Below are positions 54,480 through 63,686 of a DNA stretch of 64,000 bases, piece after piece. The position numbers were made by a program, and so were the translations under genes. The first letter of the stretch is position 1. The number at the start of each line of letters is the position of its first letter. This DNA is from Reinekea marina. Lineage in GTDB: Bacteria > Pseudomonadota > Gammaproteobacteria > Pseudomonadales > Natronospirillaceae. A model generated the notes under the pieces. It was not told the DNA's origin. It was given only the letters and a program-made list of their open reading frames with translations, and made no database searches. The stretch is taken from assembly GCF_030409715.1 (NCBI RefSeq), contig NZ_JAUFQI010000001.1, forward strand, positions 62,001-126,000. The letters run 5' to 3'.

Positions 54480-55289
54480 TTACGGGTTCACTAGCATCGC
54501 TAATAAGCTTTTATCTTTAACCGCGACAAAGTGAGGGTTCAGGGTGTTTTCTTTTCCATAGCGTAGGGGCGAACCATCCCATTGCACGATAGCGCCGCCC
54601 GTTTGCTCTAAAATCGCTTGAGGCGCCGCAGTGTCCCATTCACTGGTCGGGCCCAAACGGGGGTATAGATCGGCATCCCCTTGCGCAAGTTGCATAAACT
54701 TGAGCGCGCTGCCGAGAGATTTTTTTTCGACCTGAAAATCGGCTTGTTCTAATGCACTTAACCAAGCGCCCTGCCATTTAGAACGGCGAGACCCCAGCGC
54801 AACTAAAGACTGTGAGCTTTTGCTCGGCCGCATCGATGAGTGGCTTTCAGGCGTCCCCATAAATGCCCCTAGCGATTGCCCACCCCACCAGGCAAATCTC
54901 GTTTGCGGTTGGTAAAGCATGCCAAACACAGGTTGGTGCTGATGCATAAGCGCGATGTTAATAACAAACTCGCCCGTTTTATGAATAAACTCTCGCGTGC
55001 CATCCATCGGGTCGACTAACCAATAAATTGGCCATTGTTGCCGCTGTGTGTAGTCAGGTAAGGCTTCTTCAGACACCACCGGCGCATGAACAATATGAGG
55101 CAACCCTTCAATTAGAATATCTGAAGAGGCTATATCAGCATGAGTGACGGGCGTTGCGTCAGACTTTTGTTCGGTATGCCACAGCGATTCATCTTCGTAT
55201 ATTTTTAAGATGGCATCGCCGGCTCGTTCGGCCAGTTGATACAACAAAGGGATATGTTGAAGGCCTAGTAAGGGTAAAATTGAGTTCAT
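54480..55289 (-). CDS. cysQ: 3'(2'),5'-bisphosphate nucleotidase
   Basis: Hydrolyses PAP (3'-phosphoadenosine 5'-phosphate) to AMP, relieving inhibition of sulfate assimilation and RNases. Inositol-monophosphatase-like fold, 269 aa. Metal sites: SDATPVTHADIASSDILI (about 43-60), WLVDPMDGTREFIHKTGEF (DPxDGT, about 89-107) and the C-terminal SEWDTAAPQAILEQTGG (WDxAA, about 214-230). The frame extends six codons upstream to a TTG; the ATG seems the better start but neither has a good SD. Divergent from hslR. Confidence 0.93.
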   Translation of the reverse strand: MNSILPLLGLQHIPLLYQLAERAGDAILKIYEDESLWHTEQKSDATPVTHADIASSDILIEGLPHIVHAPVVSEEALPDYTQRQQWPIYWLVDPMDGTREFIHKTGEFVINIALMHQHQPVFGMLYQPQTRFAWWGGQSLGAFMGTPESHSSMRPSKSSQSLVALGSRRSKWQGAWLSALEQADFQVEKKSLGSALKFMQLAQGDADLYPRLGPTSEWDTAAPQAILEQTGGAIVQWDGSPLRYGKENTLNPHFVAVKDKSLLAMLVNP

Positions 55290-55429
55290 GCCGATTCGAA
55301 TACGCAAAATTGGTCGTCTATATTACCATGTGCAGATTAATCCCACGACTCATGGTTGCAAATGGCAATTTTGCCCTTACCTTGAGACGCTTAGTTCCAA
55401 TGGTTTAAAACACGTATAAGCGACCTAAC

Positions 55430-55828
55430 ATGTCTGATGCTAAACCCAATGTTCGTCTCGATAAATGGCTCTGGGCGGCTCGTTTCTATAAAACACGAGC
55501 ACTGGCCAAAGCTGCCATAGAAGGTGGCAAAGTTCATTACGATGGCGCTAAATCAAAACCCAGCCGTGTCGTAGAGCTAGGCAAGGAAGTACGCCTTAAA
55601 CTGGGTTGGGATGAAAAAACCGTCATTGTTGATGCAATTTCAGAACAACGTCGCGGAGCACCTGAGGCTCAACTACTCTATACCGAAACACCAGAGTCTA
55701 TTACCAAGCGAGAAGCGCTTGCGGTGCAACGCAAAGCCATGAACGTGGGTAAAGTATTAAGTGACCACCGACCCAATAAAAAGGAACGACGACAAATTCA
55801 TCGTTTCAAAACCAAATCTACTGAATAA
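55430..55828 (+). CDS. hslR: Ribosome-associated heat shock protein Hsp15
   Basis: S4-domain RNA-binding protein of 132 aa that binds free 50S subunits carrying nascent chains and helps recycle them. The S4 motif is RLDKWLWAARFYKTRALAKA (about 9-28) with the following GGKVHYDGAKSKPSR; the C-terminus is strongly basic (HRPNKKERRQIHRF). It precedes hslO, the classic heat shock pair, by 13 bases. Confidence 0.95.
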   Translation: MSDAKPNVRLDKWLWAARFYKTRALAKAAIEGGKVHYDGAKSKPSRVVELGKEVRLKLGWDEKTVIVDAISEQRRGAPEAQLLYTETPESITKREALAVQRKAMNVGKVLSDHRPNKKERRQIHRFKTKSTE

Positions 55829-55841
55829 GCCAAGGCCAGTT

Positions 55842-56723
55842 ATGACATTACACGATGCCACACAACGATTTTTATTCGAAGATACGCCCATTCGTGGTGA
55901 GTTAACCCAGTTAGAAACCACCCTAAACGACGTATTCAGCAAGCATAATTACCCCGATACAATTAAATCTTTGTTGGGCCAATTCATGGCAGCCGCGGCC
56001 ATGCTCAGCGATACAATAAAGTTTGAAGGCACCTTATCATTGCAAGTACGCGGCGCGGGACAAGTACGTACGATTATGGCCGAGTGTCGCGACAACAGCG
56101 CGATTCGTGCAATTGCTCAGTACAATGATGATTTTGACGAACAAGGCGAATTGCTAGGCCATGGGCAAATGGCGATCACCATTGAGCCCAAGAAAGGACA
56201 GCGCTACCAAGGTGTGGTGCCCATAAATGACAGCGAACTCTCTTTAGCGGCCGTTTTAGAAGACTATTTCCAGCAATCTGAACAAATTCGCACTCGAATT
56301 TGGCTATTTTCCAATCAACATCAATCAGCGGGCCTGATGATTCAAGCAATGCCGAGCTCGGCAAGCGAAAGCAGTTTAAGCAGCGATGCCGACTTAGAAA
56401 CCTGGGAAAGAGTTATTCATTTGGCCAGCACCACTTCCGAAGAAGAAATTTTGTCGCTTGAGCCCGATGTCATGCTAAATCGCTTGTTCCACGAGGAGAC
56501 TGTGCGTGTTTTCGAACCCAGAAGCCTAAAATTTGAATGCACGTGCAGTAAAGAAAAAACCGCGAACGCTGTAAGAACATTAGGTGAAGATGAAGCGTTA
56601 GATATTGTTCGTGAAATGGGCCACATTGACCTAGATTGCCAGTTTTGCCGTGAAAAGTACGCCTTCAGCGCAGAAGATGTGGTTGAGCTGTTTAAAGAAC
56701 CTGGTGACTCAACCCTAAATTAA
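55842..56723 (+). CDS. hslO: Redox-regulated chaperone Hsp33
   Basis: Holdase activated by oxidation and unfolding. 293 aa. The zinc-binding redox switch is at the C-terminus: CTCSKEKTANAV (two Cys) and DCQFCREKYAF (two Cys), the CxC-x27-32-CxxC pattern. The N-terminal domain begins RFLFEDTPIRGELTQLETTL. AAGG lies 6 bases before this ATG; the frame is open upstream inside hslR but is not needed. Operon with hslR. Confidence 0.96.
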   Translation: MTLHDATQRFLFEDTPIRGELTQLETTLNDVFSKHNYPDTIKSLLGQFMAAAAMLSDTIKFEGTLSLQVRGAGQVRTIMAECRDNSAIRAIAQYNDDFDEQGELLGHGQMAITIEPKKGQRYQGVVPINDSELSLAAVLEDYFQQSEQIRTRIWLFSNQHQSAGLMIQAMPSSASESSLSSDADLETWERVIHLASTTSEEEILSLEPDVMLNRLFHEETVRVFEPRSLKFECTCSKEKTANAVRTLGEDEALDIVREMGHIDLDCQFCREKYAFSAEDVVELFKEPGDSTLN

Positions 56724-56759
56724 ACAATATCGTTTTAGCGCAGTTGATTGACTGCGCCG

Positions 56760-57041
56760 TTATTCTTCAAATAAACGTTCACCCATCTGATCGACCATCA
56801 TACGGGCTTTCAGCTGGGTGATACGAACGGCTTCTTCCTCATTAGGAATCAAATCAGCGCGCACAAAACGGTGCTGTTTAGTTGTTTCACCTTCTGCTGC
56901 AAGCTCGATTACACCTGAAACACGAAACTGTCCACCCTCATTGATTGGGGTCGCTGCTATTTGAAACCCCTTATATTCTTCAAAGTCTAACTTTGGCACT
57001 GACGCCTTACCTGACTTATCCTTTTTAAACCAACCAAACAT
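56760..57041 (-). CDS. HlyU-family protein
   Basis: A 93-aa protein of the HlyU family (PF10115-like): FEEYKGFQIAATPINEGGQF (about 20-39), GETTKQHRFVRADLIPNEEE (about 53-72) and MMVDQMGERLFEE at the end. HlyU in Vibrio regulates haemolysin genes, but most family members outside Vibrio lack a demonstrated DNA-binding role; I treat it as a small cytosolic protein of unclear function. GAGGTG lies about 3 bases before the ATG at 57041; the frame extends upstream but the N-terminus MFGWFKKD fits the family. Downstream is hslO in convergent orientation. Confidence 0.88.
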   Translation of the reverse strand: MFGWFKKDKSGKASVPKLDFEEYKGFQIAATPINEGGQFRVSGVIELAAEGETTKQHRFVRADLIPNEEEAVRITQLKARMMVDQMGERLFEE

Positions 57042-57461
57042 ACACACCTCATTGACACTAAATAATGACTGAAGCCTATTATTAAACGGCAAATTTTTGG
57101 TTGCTAGCCAAATATTTAACTATTTTTGCAACATAACATTACATACTTGAGACGTTTTGATGCAAAACGTTACCCTGACTTAAAAAGTGTTACCTCAGTT
57201 CCCAAACGTTACCTTCAGATTCGGTAACAAACTTGCTTTCATTGCTCAAAAAACAACCATTGAGCCGTAACCCATTGATATATAAGGGTTTTTCAAAACT
57301 GGCACACCAAGTGCTATTACTAGGTCACAACGATTAAAAGACACTCGAAAACAAAAACAATAAAAGAGTGGAGTTAAGAACATCGGCGCCCACCTAAAAA
57401 CAAGAATAAGGGCGCTGTTTTTATTTCTAGCCACTAAAAATAAAAATAGCTAGAAACGTTG
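57042..57461. other. 420-bp gene-free region with GTTACC repeats
   Basis: Between hemH (stop at 57462) and the HlyU-like start (57041). GTTACC occurs at 57169, 57189 and 57208 in direct orientation and as GGTAAC at 57223, so copies are 19-20 bases apart, about two helical turns. A TCTAGC/GCTAGA hairpin lies at 57427-57454, and a GCGCCC/GGGCGC hairpin (57386-57391 with 57411-57416) has a T-rich sequence after it on the + strand. No reading frame looks like a gene. Confidence 0.5.
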
Positions 57462-58478
57462 TTAAAGTTCCCACCCGCTCAACTCTGCTTTTACCAATTG
57501 CTCAATCATATCCATTGCTTCACCGCTGTCGTTTAAGCACGGTAATACATCATAATGTGTGCCCCCAGCTTCTTCGAAGACCTCTTTGCCTTCCATCGCA
57601 ATTTCTTCAAGTGTTTCTAAGCAGTCCACCACAAATCCTGGCGTCAGCACTAATATGTCTTTTACGCCTTCCTCTGCCAACGATGTTAGCGTTGCATTGG
57701 TATAGGGCTCTATCCACTTGGCTTTACCGAAACGGCTTTGGAATGTCACCAAAACATCATCTAATGACCAGCCGATTGCTTCAGCGATCAGCCGACGGGT
57801 AACAAAGCAATGACATTGGTATGGATCGCCTTGATTAATAAATCGCTCGGGTAAACCATGAAAAGACATGATGATTTTTTCAGGTGCTGATTCACGCTCG
57901 TTTAGGCGCGCCTTCAGTAGAGCGGCGATGGCATTAATATAGGCTTCTTGGCGGTACCAAGGGTGTGCAATGCGCACAGTAGGCTGCCAGCGAAGCGTTT
58001 TAAGGTGATCGAACACCGCATCTGATACTGTGGCATTCGTTGTCGCTGAATATTGAGGATACATAGGAAACACAACAATACGATCACAACCCTTTGCCTG
58101 TAACTGAGTGAGCGCTGTACTAATACTAGGTTGCCCATACCGCATCGCCCAAACCACATCGACTTCTGGCATTTGGTGGGCCAGCTTTTCGGCTTGCTGT
58201 TGTGTGTAATGACGTAACGGTGATTCATTAATATCGTGCAGCCAAATTTTACGGTAAGCCTGCGCCGACTTTTTAGGCCGTGTGTTTAAAATGATGCCAT
58301 TCAACAGTGGCCACCAAAGAAGTTTAGGTATTTCAACCACACGAGAATCAGATAAAAACTCTTTTAAATAACGTCGAACACTTTTAGGTGAGAGATCATC
58401 AGGCGTGCCTAAATTCACTAAAACTACGCCAATGCGTCCAAATTTAACGTCAGGATGCCCAACTGGGAAATGCTTCAT
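57462..58478 (-). CDS. hemH: Ferrochelatase
   Basis: Inserts ferrous iron into protoporphyrin IX to make haem; peripheral on the inner membrane. 338 aa, typical. It shows the start IGVVLVNLGTPDDLSPKSVRRYLKEFL, cut here as IGVVLVNLGTPDDLSPKSVR; the catalytic His region IIMSFHGLPERFINQGDPY (His about 211, family SFHG), and CHCFVTRRL. C-terminal VLTPGFVVDCLETLEEIA has the conserved Glu. AAAGG precedes the ATG. Divergent from the symporter-kinase gene. Confidence 0.97.
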   Translation of the reverse strand: MKHFPVGHPDVKFGRIGVVLVNLGTPDDLSPKSVRRYLKEFLSDSRVVEIPKLLWWPLLNGIILNTRPKKSAQAYRKIWLHDINESPLRHYTQQQAEKLAHQMPEVDVVWAMRYGQPSISTALTQLQAKGCDRIVVFPMYPQYSATTNATVSDAVFDHLKTLRWQPTVRIAHPWYRQEAYINAIAALLKARLNERESAPEKIIMSFHGLPERFINQGDPYQCHCFVTRRLIAEAIGWSLDDVLVTFQSRFGKAKWIEPYTNATLTSLAEEGVKDILVLTPGFVVDCLETLEEIAMEGKEVFEEAGGTHYDVLPCLNDSGEAMDMIEQLVKAELSGWEL

Positions 58479-58556
58479 TCAACGGCCTTTTAAAAAATAA
58501 CTTGTTTGCAAAGTCTAACTCTGATTCATTATCGCTTAAGTATCATAAACGAATAC

Positions 58557-58564
58557 AATAATAA
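58557..58564 (+). promoter_or_regulatory. AAnAAnAA motif at the start of the symporter-kinase gene
   Basis: AATAATAA ends at the A of the ATG; no Shine-Dalgarno precedes the start. AAnAAnAA is the A-rich motif bound by Hfq with Crc in Pseudomonas to block translation, and crc is in this window. The match is exact but short and in AT-rich sequence. Confidence 0.35.
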
Positions 58565-61500
58565 TGACTTCTTGGATTATTTTAGTTTGTGCTTTTTTAT
58601 ACGTCGCCATCTTATTCGCGATTGCTATCTATGGTGATTCTGAACGCGGCATCAGCAAAACAAAAGCAATATCGCCTTATATTTACGCTTTATCTTTAGC
58701 TGTTTATTGTTCTAGCTGGACATTTTATGGCGCGGTAGGCACAGCAGCCAGCTCCGGTTGGAGCTTTTTACCCATCTATTTAGGTCCATTTTTAGTCTTT
58801 GTGTTTGCAGGCCGCTTACTGAATAAGCTAGTGCGCGTTGGCAAACGCCAAAACACCACCTCCATTGCCGACTTTCTTGCTTCACGCTACAGCAAAAAAC
58901 GCGGCGTAGCCTTTTTAGCCACGTTAATTTGTACGGTGGCGGGTATTCCATATATAGGCTTGCAGCTCAAGGCAGTAACCAACAGCCTAACGATTGTCAG
59001 CCAAACCTCGGCCATGCCATTTAACTCTTCGAATACAGCTTTGTTTGTGGCCATTGCGATGATTATATTTGCCATTTTATTTGGCACTCGGCAAGTCGAT
59101 GCTTCAAGACACCATCATGGCATCATGTTAACCATTGCTTTTGAATCGCTGATTAAACTAGGGGCATTAATAGCGTTGGCGGCCTATGTCATTTTTTATT
59201 TCTATTCCGGCTACGGAGAGTTTAAAGGTGAGTTACAAGCAACCGGCCGATTTACATGGAATGGTTTAAACTTAAGTTTTTTAACACAGCTACTATTGGC
59301 GGCGAGCGCCGTTTTAGTACTTCCCAGACAATTCCACGTGATGGTTGTGGAAAATACCCACCGATCACACTTACAAACCGCCCGCTGGGTTTTTCCTTTG
59401 TACTTAGTCATCATTTGCATTGTGATTTTGCCAATCACTGCAGCCGGGTTACGGCTCTTTCAACACGCAAACATGAATGCCGATACCTACGTATTGTTGT
59501 TACCTCAAGTCGCTGAACAAACTTGGTTAGTCGCGTTAGTATTTATCGGTGGTTTTTCTGCTTCTGTGGCCATGATTGTTATAACCACTCTAGCGCTTTC
59601 TACCATGCTCAGTAACGATGCACTGTTCCCTGTACTGATCCGAAATAAATTAGCGCAAGATTCTACTCAAGTGGCCACTTGGCTCATTTTAATGCGGCGC
59701 TTAATCATTGTTGCCGTTATTTTATCGGCCTGGTTTTACTCCGTGATGTTTGGACAAAGTGAAGCCTTATCAAAAATTGGTTTGCTCGCTTTTTCACTGG
59801 TGGTACAACTTACGCCCGCACTGTTGCTCGGTCTGTACTGGCGTAAAGCACACTACCGAGGCGCTTACGCTGGCATGATAGCGGGCGGCATTACCTGGGT
59901 ATGGACACTGATGATCCCCATGTTAAATGACGCCGGATATGTTCCTTCGTCACTCATCGAGAACGGTCCTTGGGGCATTAGCTGGCTTCGCCCAGAACAA
60001 ATGCTAGGGTTTCAATTCAGTGACAGTTTATCGCATGGTGTTTTCTTCAGCTTACTGTTTAACATCACCTGCTTAATTTGGTTTTCAGCACGAGCCGAGC
60101 ATTCATTGGCCGACCGGCTCCAAGCCTCAGCTTTTGTGCAACTCGATAAACACTTACTCCCAAGCGAAGCAAAACAATCTGAACGGCAAGTACGATCCGG
60201 CGATTTAGTGTCAATGTTAGAGCGCTTTGCAGGGAGTACTCAAACGCGCCGCTGGATCTCCGATTTTGAGCGCGTAAACCATTTAAGAATTATCGACAAC
60301 GAGCCCCCTTCGTCTGAATTTATTCGCTACATTGAACGTATCTTGTCAGGTGTCATTGGCGCAAGCTCAGCACGCGCTATGATACATTCAGCGGTAGCAG
60401 GCAGCGTCCTTCACCTTGAAGACGTCGTAACTTTTTTCGATGAAACCACCCAAGCCATTCAGTTTAATCAAAAGGTTTTATCTTCAACTCTTGAAAACCT
60501 CGACCACGGCGTTTCGGTTATAGACCGAGATCTAAGATTAGTTGCTTGGAATCGTAAGTACGTTGAGATGTATCCCTACCCTACTGATCTGCTCAGAGTA
60601 GGCACGCCCATTGCAGATTTAGTTCGTTACAATGCTGAGCGAGGGGAATGCGGTCCTGGCGAAGTAGAAGACCATGTCATTAAACGGGTCGAGCATTTGC
60701 ACTCTGCCGCACCGCATCGTTTCATCCGAGTGCGACAAGATGGCAGTGTGATTGAAATCAAAGGCAACCCGCTCCCGGGCGGCGGCTTTGTTACCACCTT
60801 CAATGACATTTCAGAATACGTCAAAGTGCAAAACGATTTAAAAGAAGCCAAAGATAATTTAGAGAAGCGTGTCCAAGAACGCACCTTAGAGTTGCGAAAT
60901 GAAATTAACGAACGTGAACGCGCTGAAGAATTATTATTTGAAGCGAAAAACGAAGCCGAGTTGGCGAATGAAAGTAAGACCCGATTTTTAGCCTTAGCCA
61001 GCCACGATATTTTGCAACCACTCAACGCGGCACGTTTATATAACACGGCCTTGCTCGAACGATACCGCGATGACGATGTGGTCATAAAACTAGAACATTC
61101 ATTAAAAACAACCGAAGAGCTGTTATCGACCTTGCTCGAAATTGCCAAGTTAGACGGCAACCCAAGAAAACCCGAGTTAGAACCGGTAGATTTAAATGGA
61201 CTATTCCATTCCATCGCCAATGAATTTTACTCACTGGCCGAAGAAAAAGGCCTGCGTTTAATTGTGCGGCCTAACGCTTACTTTGTTCTATCTGAATCGA
61301 GACAACTGCGCCGTATCATTCAAAATTTAGTCTCTAATGCGGTCAAGTACACTCAACAAGGCTCCATTTTATTAGCCGCCCGAAAACGCGGTGATGCAAT
61401 TTTAATTCAGGTGTGGGACTCCGGCCTAGGCATAGCCGAGGCCGACCACGAGCGTATTTTTCACGATTTTAATCGGCTAGATCAGCATGCCCAGTATGCG

Positions 61501-62037
61501 CATGGCGTTGGTTTAGGTTTAAGTGTTGTGTGGCGCATGAGTGCGCATTTAGGGCACAAAATCAGTGTCAAATCTCGCGAAGGCAAAGGCTCTTGTTTTG
61601 AAATTCTCACGCCGCTGAGCAACATTGAGCACCCAATTGCCGTGCAAAAGCCAAGCTATAAAACGCGCAGTGCTTTAGGGCTAACGATCGCCGTTATCGA
61701 TAACGACCAAGACAATGTGGATGCGTTAACAACCCTTCTGGCCAGTTGGGGGTGCCGTGTGGTATCTGCAACCGATGCTCAGAGCGCTCAGAACATTCTT
61801 AAGCCCGATGCCTTGATCATCGATTATCAATTGGGCGAAAAACTCACGGGATTTTCGCTTTATGATACTCTTTTAGAGCAATGGCAAGCGGCTGTCCCAA
61901 CCATTCTAGTTACGGCACATACCGACAGTGACTTGCGTGGCCAAGCGCTAAAAAAAGGCTTATCGTTTTTAGCCAAACCGGTAAAACCAGCGGCACTAAG
62001 AGCGCTATTAAAGCCCATTGCCGCAGAGAAAATTTGA
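58564..62037 (+). CDS. Na+/solute symporter-like histidine kinase with receiver domain (CbrA/ErcS'-like)
   Basis: A fusion protein of 1157 aa. The first ~500 residues form about 13 transmembrane helices of sodium:solute symporter type (ALSLAVYCSSWTFYGAVGTA, IADFLASRY, GLLYWR-like LLGLYWRKAHYRGA). Then come a linker, PAS (about 640-750), a coiled coil, HisKA with phospho-His in LALASHDILQPLNAARLY (about 813), HATPase (VSNAVKYTQQGSILL, GLGLSVVWRMSAHLG) and a C-terminal receiver (about 1037-1155, phospho-Asp in LIIDYQLGEKLTG near 1085, Lys in LAKPVKP). CbrA has the same symporter-kinase plan but lacks the receiver; ErcS'-type kinases have it. CbrA-type kinases sense or transport histidine and control carbon/nitrogen balance. 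The nearby LuxR-type regulator (62883) is a candidate partner. Confidence 0.92.
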   Translation: MTSWIILVCAFLYVAILFAIAIYGDSERGISKTKAISPYIYALSLAVYCSSWTFYGAVGTAASSGWSFLPIYLGPFLVFVFAGRLLNKLVRVGKRQNTTSIADFLASRYSKKRGVAFLATLICTVAGIPYIGLQLKAVTNSLTIVSQTSAMPFNSSNTALFVAIAMIIFAILFGTRQVDASRHHHGIMLTIAFESLIKLGALIALAAYVIFYFYSGYGEFKGELQATGRFTWNGLNLSFLTQLLLAASAVLVLPRQFHVMVVENTHRSHLQTARWVFPLYLVIICIVILPITAAGLRLFQHANMNADTYVLLLPQVAEQTWLVALVFIGGFSASVAMIVITTLALSTMLSNDALFPVLIRNKLAQDSTQVATWLILMRRLIIVAVILSAWFYSVMFGQSEALSKIGLLAFSLVVQLTPALLLGLYWRKAHYRGAYAGMIAGGITWVWTLMIPMLNDAGYVPSSLIENGPWGISWLRPEQMLGFQFSDSLSHGVFFSLLFNITCLIWFSARAEHSLADRLQASAFVQLDKHLLPSEAKQSERQVRSGDLVSMLERFAGSTQTRRWISDFERVNHLRIIDNEPPSSEFIRYIERILSGVIGASSARAMIHSAVAGSVLHLEDVVTFFDETTQAIQFNQKVLSSTLENLDHGVSVIDRDLRLVAWNRKYVEMYPYPTDLLRVGTPIADLVRYNAERGECGPGEVEDHVIKRVEHLHSAAPHRFIRVRQDGSVIEIKGNPLPGGGFVTTFNDISEYVKVQNDLKEAKDNLEKRVQERTLELRNEINERERAEELLFEAKNEAELANESKTRFLALASHDILQPLNAARLYNTALLERYRDDDVVIKLEHSLKTTEELLSTLLEIAKLDGNPRKPELEPVDLNGLFHSIANEFYSLAEEKGLRLIVRPNAYFVLSESRQLRRIIQNLVSNAVKYTQQGSILLAARKRGDAILIQVWDSGLGIAEADHERIFHDFNRLDQHAQYAHGVGLGLSVVWRMSAHLGHKISVKSREGKGSCFEILTPLSNIEHPIAVQKPSYKTRSALGLTIAVIDNDQDNVDALTTLLASWGCRVVSATDAQSAQNILKPDALIIDYQLGEKLTGFSLYDTLLEQWQAAVPTILVTAHTDSDLRGQALKKGLSFLAKPVKPAALRALLKPIAAEKI

Positions 62038-62101
62038 GATCTAATGCACGGTATTTTGTAAAAACCTAGGTTATTGTCACAAATCGAGGAAGGAAAACAG
62101 A

Positions 62102-62479
62102 ATGCCACTATTAAAATTAACGGATGTTCCAGAGCATATTCTGGACAAGCCGGCCGGCATAAAGACCGGCACAACATGGCAATCTGAGTACAATGTCGCC
62201 GCGTGGATACGCTTTGATCAATCTCACAGTGATCTTTGCAAGTTGTATCTGGTGTGGGTCGATGAGTTAGGGGAGCATCGACACTGTGTCGATCAATGCA
62301 CCACCTCATCGGTATCGTCATTGTTATCAGGTATTGCTAAATTAAAGTTGGTTGGCCAATTACGCTCTATGAGCGTTGCATTAGCCACCGCTCAATCAAC
62401 GTATCATGTCGATGAGCTCTACGTACAACCGGTAAAAAAAGAAACCAAAAAACCGCCAGCAAAGCGCTTTTTTAATTAA
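62102..62479 (+). CDS. Hypothetical protein (125 aa), unknown family
   Basis: I do not recognise it. No signal peptide or membrane segment; a soluble alpha/beta composition with three Cys (DLCKLYLV, HRHCVDQCTTSS) and a basic C-terminal tail (KKETKKPPAKRF). The strong SD GAGGAAGG lies about 7 bases before the ATG, so it is a real gene. It follows the symporter-kinase gene by 64 bases in the same direction and could be part of its transcript. The next gene is convergent, 3 bases away. Confidence 0.75.
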   Translation: MPLLKLTDVPEHILDKPAGIKTGTTWQSEYNVAAWIRFDQSHSDLCKLYLVWVDELGEHRHCVDQCTTSSVSSLLSGIAKLKLVGQLRSMSVALATAQSTYHVDELYVQPVKKETKKPPAKRFFN

Positions 62480-62482
62480 CCA

Positions 62483-62713
62483 TTAATCGGCTAACTTTGC
62501 CCATACAGGCCCTTCAACAACCTCTGTAAGTACAGGGGCCTGTTCCGATTCTACCTGCTCTAAGTGCGACGACAGTTCTTGCTCTGCTAAGTTAACCAAG
62601 CTTTGTGGTGCAGCATCAAAATCCAGTCCGGTTGCGCGCTTTAATCTTTCTAAAGCCAGTTCTGGGCGTTTTTGTGATAGGCGAATGACATTATCCTTTA
62701 CTGCTTGAGTCAT
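62483..62713 (-). CDS. Hypothetical small acidic protein (76 aa)
   Basis: Family unknown to me. Hydrophilic, acidic overall, mainly helical: the N-terminal MTQAVKDNVIRLSQKRPELA and a Leu-rich ALERLKRATGLDFDAAPQSL helix, then a Glu-rich region and the C-terminal VEGPVWAKLAD. No membrane segment. GGAG lies 6 bases before this ATG, which is better placed than the ATG immediately upstream. The gene sits between the kinase-associated 125-aa protein and the response regulator. Confidence 0.7.
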   Translation of the reverse strand: MTQAVKDNVIRLSQKRPELALERLKRATGLDFDAAPQSLVNLAEQELSSHLEQVESEQAPVLTEVVEGPVWAKLAD

Positions 62714-62882
62714 CATCGGCTCCGATAAGATTATTTAAACAGTAATAAAGCGATAACTATGCCAATTAAGCACAGCCTATTTATAGCGTTAAACGGGGAA
62801 GTTGGTCACAGGCAAAATGCCAATTACGACTGTAAGTGACCTAAAGCGTCACCTAGTCATTGAGGAAGGCTAGCAGAAGCAA

Positions 62883-63539
62883 TTAGCTCGCGATGGGCGT
62901 ATCTAGCTGGAGTTTATTCGCTAAAATCACCGCTTGCGTGCGATTTACTACCCCAAGTTTGCGAAATATGGCCGTAACATGGGCTTTTACCGTGGCTTCG
63001 GAAATATCAAGATCGAACGCAATCTGTTTATTCAGCCGGCCTTCTTGCAAATGCTTGAGCACCACCATTTGCTGATCAGTGAGTTCATGAACTTTGGCGG
63101 CTATATTGGCAACTTCCGAATCGGGATCATCACGCCCTGCTGGCCAAAATTCTTCGCCGTGAAGCACGGCTTGTACGCCTTCGACAATGACACTCGACAT
63201 CGCCGATTTAGATATAAAGCCCGAAGCCCCACATGCCTTGGCTTTTGCTACGGTTGCGCCGTCGTCATTGCCAGAGATAACAACCACGGCAACCGCAGGA
63301 TACAGCTTACGTATTTCAACCAAGCCCCAAAAGCCATCGTGGCCGGGCAAATGTAAATCGAGCATAATCAAATCTATGTTCGACGTACGCTGTAACTGGC
63401 CAAAGGCATCTTCTAAGGAGGCTGAATATAAGATCGGGCTTTCTTGTGAGAGCTGTAAAACGCTGGCTGCTTGGTTCAGAGATAAGCTTAACGCATCTCT
63501 AAAAAGCGGATGGTCATCGACAATTAGCAGTTTATGCAT
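62883..63539 (-). CDS. LuxR/FixJ-type response regulator
   Basis: Two-domain NarL/FixJ-type regulator of 218 aa. Receiver: IVDDHPLFRDAL with the acidic pair, phospho-Asp in LIMLDLHLPGHDGFWGL (about 61), Ser/Thr in VVVISGNDDGA, Lys in GFISKSAMS. C-terminal LuxR HTH: LTDQQMVVLKHLQEGRLNKQ and SEATVKAHVTAIFRKLGVVN (about 150-205). It resembles ErdR/AgmR-type regulators that pair with symporter-kinases in Pseudomonas. It is transcribed toward the small gene at 62483; about 170 bases separate them, and I see no notable element there. No SD is clear. Confidence 0.9.
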   Translation of the reverse strand: MHKLLIVDDHPLFRDALSLSLNQAASVLQLSQESPILYSASLEDAFGQLQRTSNIDLIMLDLHLPGHDGFWGLVEIRKLYPAVAVVVISGNDDGATVAKAKACGASGFISKSAMSSVIVEGVQAVLHGEEFWPAGRDDPDSEVANIAAKVHELTDQQMVVLKHLQEGRLNKQIAFDLDISEATVKAHVTAIFRKLGVVNRTQAVILANKLQLDTPIAS

Positions 63540-63686
63540 ACACAGATACTCTTAGTTGACGACTACTCTTCTAAAGCATTAGAAGGGCAGCACAGCCGTC
63601 TTGGCAACAAAAGGCGACTTTATAATTTTGTATTTATTATGCGCCAATTGTTACTTGTTTTTCGCCGCTTGTCACTGCCTTAATTT

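Noticed and set aside
57042..57461. Small gene in the hemH-HlyU gap
   Set aside because: No frame has an SD, plausible composition or start; repeats and hairpins explain the region better.
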